NCBI GenBank assembly: GCA_014239505.1
Contig: JAAZYT010000102.1
Span: forward strand, 1 to 24,469
Reading direction: 5' to 3'
DNA: 24,469 nucleotides
From: Fidelibacterota bacterium
GTDB taxonomy: Bacteria > Fidelibacterota > Marinisomatia > Marinisomatales > TCS55
Made by a program: the position numbers and the translations under genes
In this document: one piece after another, positions 21,113-24,469 of the stretch
Layout of the letters: every line of letters starts with the position of its first letter
Numbering within the stretch: position 1 is the first letter of the stretch
Notes under the pieces: model-generated
Databases searched by the model: none
What the model was told of the DNA's origin: nothing
What the model saw: only the letters and a program-made list of their open reading frames with translations

Positions 21113-24100
21113 ATGAAATTTCTTTCTGTTATAATATTGCTAAGTTCACTTTTTGGACAATCTCTACAATTAAATGAAATTGTAAGTTCAAATGCTTCAA
21201 TAATTATTGATGAAGATAATGATTATTCAGATTGGATAGAAATTTATAACTCAGGACAAACTTCACTTCAACTAAAAGATTATGGTTTATCTGATGATTT
21301 AGATAAACCATTAAAATGGATATTCCCTGAATTAGAGCTAGAGCCACAATCTTTTTTAATCTTATTTGCATCAAAAAAAGATAGGACAAATTTGGTTTTA
21401 CAATGGGACGCGATTATTACTGAGTCCGATCAATGGCATTATTGGTTAGGTTTATCAGAACCTAAATCTGATTGGAGGATTTCAAAGAATGCTCCTATTG
21501 ATTGGTCCTTGGGTTCAAGTGGTTTTGGTTATGGAGATAATGATGACAATACTCTTATTGATAAAACCATGTCTTTATTCATTCGAAAATCATTTAATGT
21601 GGATAATCCTGAATCAATAATAAAACTATTATTTCATATAGATTTTGATGATGGATATATTGCTTACTTAAATGGCGAAGAGTTTTCAAGAAGAAATATG
21701 GGCTCTCCTAATTCTCAAGTAAAATACAATAGTCCTGCTACAGGATTACATGAAGCAGAGATTTATTCAGGTGGATTTCCAGAACCTATTTGGATTGATC
21801 TTAAAAAGTTTCCACTTATAATTGGAGATAATGTCTTGGCAATTGAAGTTCATAATTATAATGAAGGATCTTCTGATTTATCTTGTATACCTTTTTTAAC
21901 TGTAGGCTATAATTCAAAAAAATCTAATTATAGATCTCTTGATTTAAGGATGGAGATACCACCATCATTCTTACATACTAATTTCAAAATTAAATCTGAA
22001 GGTGAAACAATTATATTAAGTGATCAAAAGGGAGAAGTGTTGGATACTATTAGTACGGGGAATATCCCTACAGATAAATCCAAAGGAAGAACTAACGAAT
22101 CATCGGAATGGTCTCTTTTTGAAAAACCCACACCAGGTTTCACAAATGATCAAAAAAGTTACCAAGGCTTTTTATCAGCACCGTTTTTTTCAAATGAGTC
22201 TGGTTTTTATAATGAAACTAAATTTATTAATTTGACCCATGAAGATAAAGATGTAATAATATATTATACTCTTGATGGATCTGTGCCAAACCAAAATTCA
22301 AAAATATTTAAACTTCCATTAATCATTGATGGAAACACAGTTATTAGAGCTATTGCACTTAAAGAAGGATGGCTAAAATCTAATGTTATATCAAAAAATT
22401 ATATTTTTGATGATGTTTACGATATACCTACTATTTTATTAAGTGTTGAACCTTCACATTTTTTTAATCCAGATACAGGAATCTATGTAAAAGGTCCAAA
22501 TGCATCTTCTAACTTTCCTCATTTTGGGGCGAATTTTTGGGAAGACTGGGAAAGGCCAATACATTTTGAAATTATAGAGACCAACGGTCAAAAATTTAGT
22601 TCAGATGCAGGAACAAAGATATATGGAGCTTGGAGTAGAGGGCATTCACAGAAATCACTTTCATTTTTTTCTCGAAAAAAATATGGTCCATCATCATTTA
22701 ATTATAAGATATTTCCAAATATAAACATTGATAGCTATGAATCATTCATATTAAGAAACTCAGGAAATGATTGGGATGCTTCAATGCTTAGAGATGGTTA
22801 TACAAGTATATTATTAAATGGTATAAACGTAGATTATCAAAAATTTCGTCCAACAATTGTATATCTTAATGGAGAGTATTGGGGTATTCATAACATGAGA
22901 GAAAAAATAAGTGAACATTTTATTTCTTCACATCATGAAATAAATACAGATGATATTGATTTAATTGCATTAAATGGAGAAGAAGAAGATAACATAGAGT
23001 TAATTCATGGTAATAAAGCAGGTTATTATGATCTTTTAGAATATATCTCATCTAATGATTTATCTCACCAATCAGTATATAATATTATCAATTCTTTGAT
23101 AGATATAGATGAGCATATTAATTATCAAATTTTTCAAATTTTTATTGATAATCGTGATTGGCCAGGGAATAATGTAAAGTTATGGAAAGATAATCGAAAA
23201 AATGGTAAATGGCGCTGGATTTTATATGATACAGACTGGGGCTTTGCTTTTCCTAGCTGGATGTCAAAACATTATGAGTTCAATACATTAGATTTTGCCT
23301 TAGAATCAAATGGACCAGAATGGCCTAACCCACCATGGAGCACCTATTTTTTTAGAAAGTTGCTTCATAATGATTCTTATAAAAATCAATTCATTAATAC
23401 TTACTCCGATTTATTAAATTCTGTTTTTATGCCAAACAACTTAAATGCCAAACTAGATTCAGTAAAAAATAATATATCTAAGCATATTCCCAAGCATCGT
23501 GAAAGATGGAATAGGTTGCAAAATTGGAATAATGAGATAGACAAAATAAAAGAATTCAATAATAAACGATATATTTATGCAAGAAATCACATAAAAGATG
23601 AATTTCAACTTTCTAATCCAAAGAATATTATCTTATCTATTACTCCAAAAAATTCTGGAAAAATAAAATTTAACTCATTAATGATAAATGAATCTCCTTG
23701 GAGTGGAAAATATTTTCCTGATATACCATTAAAAGTAAAAGCTATACCTAATGAGGGCTTTACTTTTGTAGGTTGGAGTGAAATGCCAGATTCAGTTTCT
23801 ACTTTAACTATTGATATTAAAGACCAGGGGAAATTAACTGCAATCTTTGAACGTGCTCAATTTGAACAAAATTCAATAGTTATAAATGAAATAAACTACA
23901 ATTCAAATGAAGGATTTGATACAGGAGATTGGGTAGAGTTATATAATCGGAGCAATTCAACAATAAATATAAAAAACTGGTTTTTCAAAGATGAGGATGA
24001 AAGCAACAATTATATTTTTACTTCAACAGCATTAATGGAACCAAACTCTTATATAGTTCTTTCCGAAAAACCTGAAAAATTAAAAGAAAAGTTTTCTCAG

Positions 24101-24469
24101 TTAAATAAGTTGTATGGTCCGTTTGAGTTTGGATTAAGTGGGGGTGGTGATGAGGTAAGATTATATAGTGACCAAAATATCCTCATTGACTCAGTTAGAT
24201 ATGATGATGATTACCCATGGCCATTACAAGCTGATGGGTATGGAGCGACCTTAGAGCTAATAGATCCATCTCTAAATAATGAAATAGCTTCTTCATGGAT
24301 TGCATCAGAGGGGAATGGAACTCCAGGATCTATTAATAGTAATTATATTACCCTAAAAACTGATCAGGAAACAATAATCCCTAAACAAACAACTCTTCAT
24401 CCTTCCTATCCTAATCCTTTCAATGGAAATTTAACTATCCCATTTGAACTTAATACGAATGAGTTTGTG
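21113..24469 (+). CDS. CotH-kinase-domain surface protein with lamin-tail domains (cut off by window end)
   Basis: One frame is open from the ATG at 21113, nine bases after the GH5 stop, to the window end: 1119 residues, missing only the end of the sorting tail. A signal peptide covers about 1-15. Residues 17-95 are a lamin-tail domain (LNEIVSSN, DWIEIYNSG, LKDYGLSDD); a jelly-roll-like region follows (FDDGYIAYLNGEE). Residues 375-430 resemble a chitobiase C-terminal module (IYYTLDGSVPN, VIRAIALKEGW). Residues about 440-830 are a CotH kinase domain with IYGAWSRGHSQKS near 503, GEYWGIHNMREK, and YDTDWGF with Asp706 and Asp708. An InlB-type repeat (KVKAIPNEGFTFVGWSE) and a second lamin-tail domain (922-1070) precede the SYPNPFN sorting motif (about 1096-1102). 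CotH proteins are atypical secreted protein kinases; here the target is unknown. Confidence 0.85.
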   Translation, partial: MKFLSVIILLSSLFGQSLQLNEIVSSNASIIIDEDNDYSDWIEIYNSGQTSLQLKDYGLSDDLDKPLKWIFPELELEPQSFLILFASKKDRTNLVLQWDAIITESDQWHYWLGLSEPKSDWRISKNAPIDWSLGSSGFGYGDNDDNTLIDKTMSLFIRKSFNVDNPESIIKLLFHIDFDDGYIAYLNGEEFSRRNMGSPNSQVKYNSPATGLHEAEIYSGGFPEPIWIDLKKFPLIIGDNVLAIEVHNYNEGSSDLSCIPFLTVGYNSKKSNYRSLDLRMEIPPSFLHTNFKIKSEGETIILSDQKGEVLDTISTGNIPTDKSKGRTNESSEWSLFEKPTPGFTNDQKSYQGFLSAPFFSNESGFYNETKFINLTHEDKDVIIYYTLDGSVPNQNSKIFKLPLIIDGNTVIRAIALKEGWLKSNVISKNYIFDDVYDIPTILLSVEPSHFFNPDTGIYVKGPNASSNFPHFGANFWEDWERPIHFEIIETNGQKFSSDAGTKIYGAWSRGHSQKSLSFFSRKKYGPSSFNYKIFPNINIDSYESFILRNSGNDWDASMLRDGYTSILLNGINVDYQKFRPTIVYLNGEYWGIHNMREKISEHFISSHHEINTDDIDLIALNGEEEDNIELIHGNKAGYYDLLEYISSNDLSHQSVYNIINSLIDIDEHINYQIFQIFIDNRDWPGNNVKLWKDNRKNGKWRWILYDTDWGFAFPSWMSKHYEFNTLDFALESNGPEWPNPPWSTYFFRKLLHNDSYKNQFINTYSDLLNSVFMPNNLNAKLDSVKNNISKHIPKHRERWNRLQNWNNEIDKIKEFNNKRYIYARNHIKDEFQLSNPKNIILSITPKNSGKIKFNSLMINESPWSGKYFPDIPLKVKAIPNEGFTFVGWSEMPDSVSTLTIDIKDQGKLTAIFERAQFEQNSIVINEINYNSNEGFDTGDWVELYNRSNSTINIKNWFFKDEDESNNYIFTSTALMEPNSYIVLSEKPEKLKEKFSQLNKLYGPFEFGLSGGGDEVRLYSDQNILIDSVRYDDDYPWPLQADGYGATLELIDPSLNNEIASSWIASEGNGTPGSINSNYITLKTDQETIIPKQTTLHPSYPNPFNGNLTIPFELNTNEFV

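Noticed and set aside
21113..24469. Possible frameshift or decay in the last gene, because only short open stretches stand out within it.
   Set aside because: Reading from the ATG at 21113 gives one uninterrupted frame to the window end with domains in a sensible order.

Overview
This AT-rich window looks like a beta-glucan utilisation locus from a marine member of the FCB superphylum. I favour Marinimicrobia (SAR406) or a close relative, but the phylum is inferred. The reasons are Por-type (type IX secretion, T9SS) C-terminal tails of the YPNPFN kind on several proteins, a PorV/PorQ-family barrel, a TonB-dependent receptor with a carboxypeptidase-regulatory-like N-domain, low GC, and genes packed with 1-4 base overlaps. 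No SusD homologue is visible, which argues against an ordinary Bacteroidetes polysaccharide utilisation locus.

Layout. Positions 1-30 hold the terminator of an upstream gene. Positions 77-925 (+) encode a 2,4-dienoyl-CoA-reductase-like short-chain dehydrogenase, probably unrelated to the rest. Positions 926-4906 (-) form a compact operon read leftwards: LacI-family regulator, GH3 lipoprotein, ROK sugar kinase, and a small two-helix membrane protein that starts at TTG. Positions 4907-5076 are the divergent control region, with a perfect 17-bp palindrome flanked by two weaker copies whose centres lie exactly 22 bp away on each side, a candidate promoter in each direction, and a good ribosome binding site for the rightward operon.

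Positions 5077-24469 (+) are a long rightward operon that runs off the window. In order: a secreted CBM9-containing protein with a T9SS tail; a 174-bp gap with a strong stem-loop; a TonB-dependent receptor; an 1146-residue secreted protein with calcium-type Asp loops and a T9SS-like tail; a PorV/PorQ-family barrel; a SurA/parvulin-like lipoprotein; a GH16 licheninase that is circularly permuted in the Fibrobacter manner; a second, normally ordered GH16 lipoprotein of laminarinase type; a GH5 enzyme with a CBM6; and a CotH-kinase-domain protein with lamin-tail domains, cut off by the window end inside its sorting tail.

How it may work together (inference): secreted GH16 and GH5 enzymes, held on the surface through T9SS tails or lipid anchors, cut beta-1,3 or mixed-linkage beta-1,3/1,4-glucan. 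The CBM9 protein and perhaps the 1146-residue protein capture the products and pass them to the receptor. The lipoprotein GH3 releases glucose and the ROK kinase phosphorylates it. LacI controls both arms. No inner-membrane sugar transporter is in the window. The most novel element is the cassette receptor / giant T9SS cargo / PorV-like barrel / SurA-like lipoprotein, which may be a SusD-independent glycan uptake module that brings its own surface-export parts.
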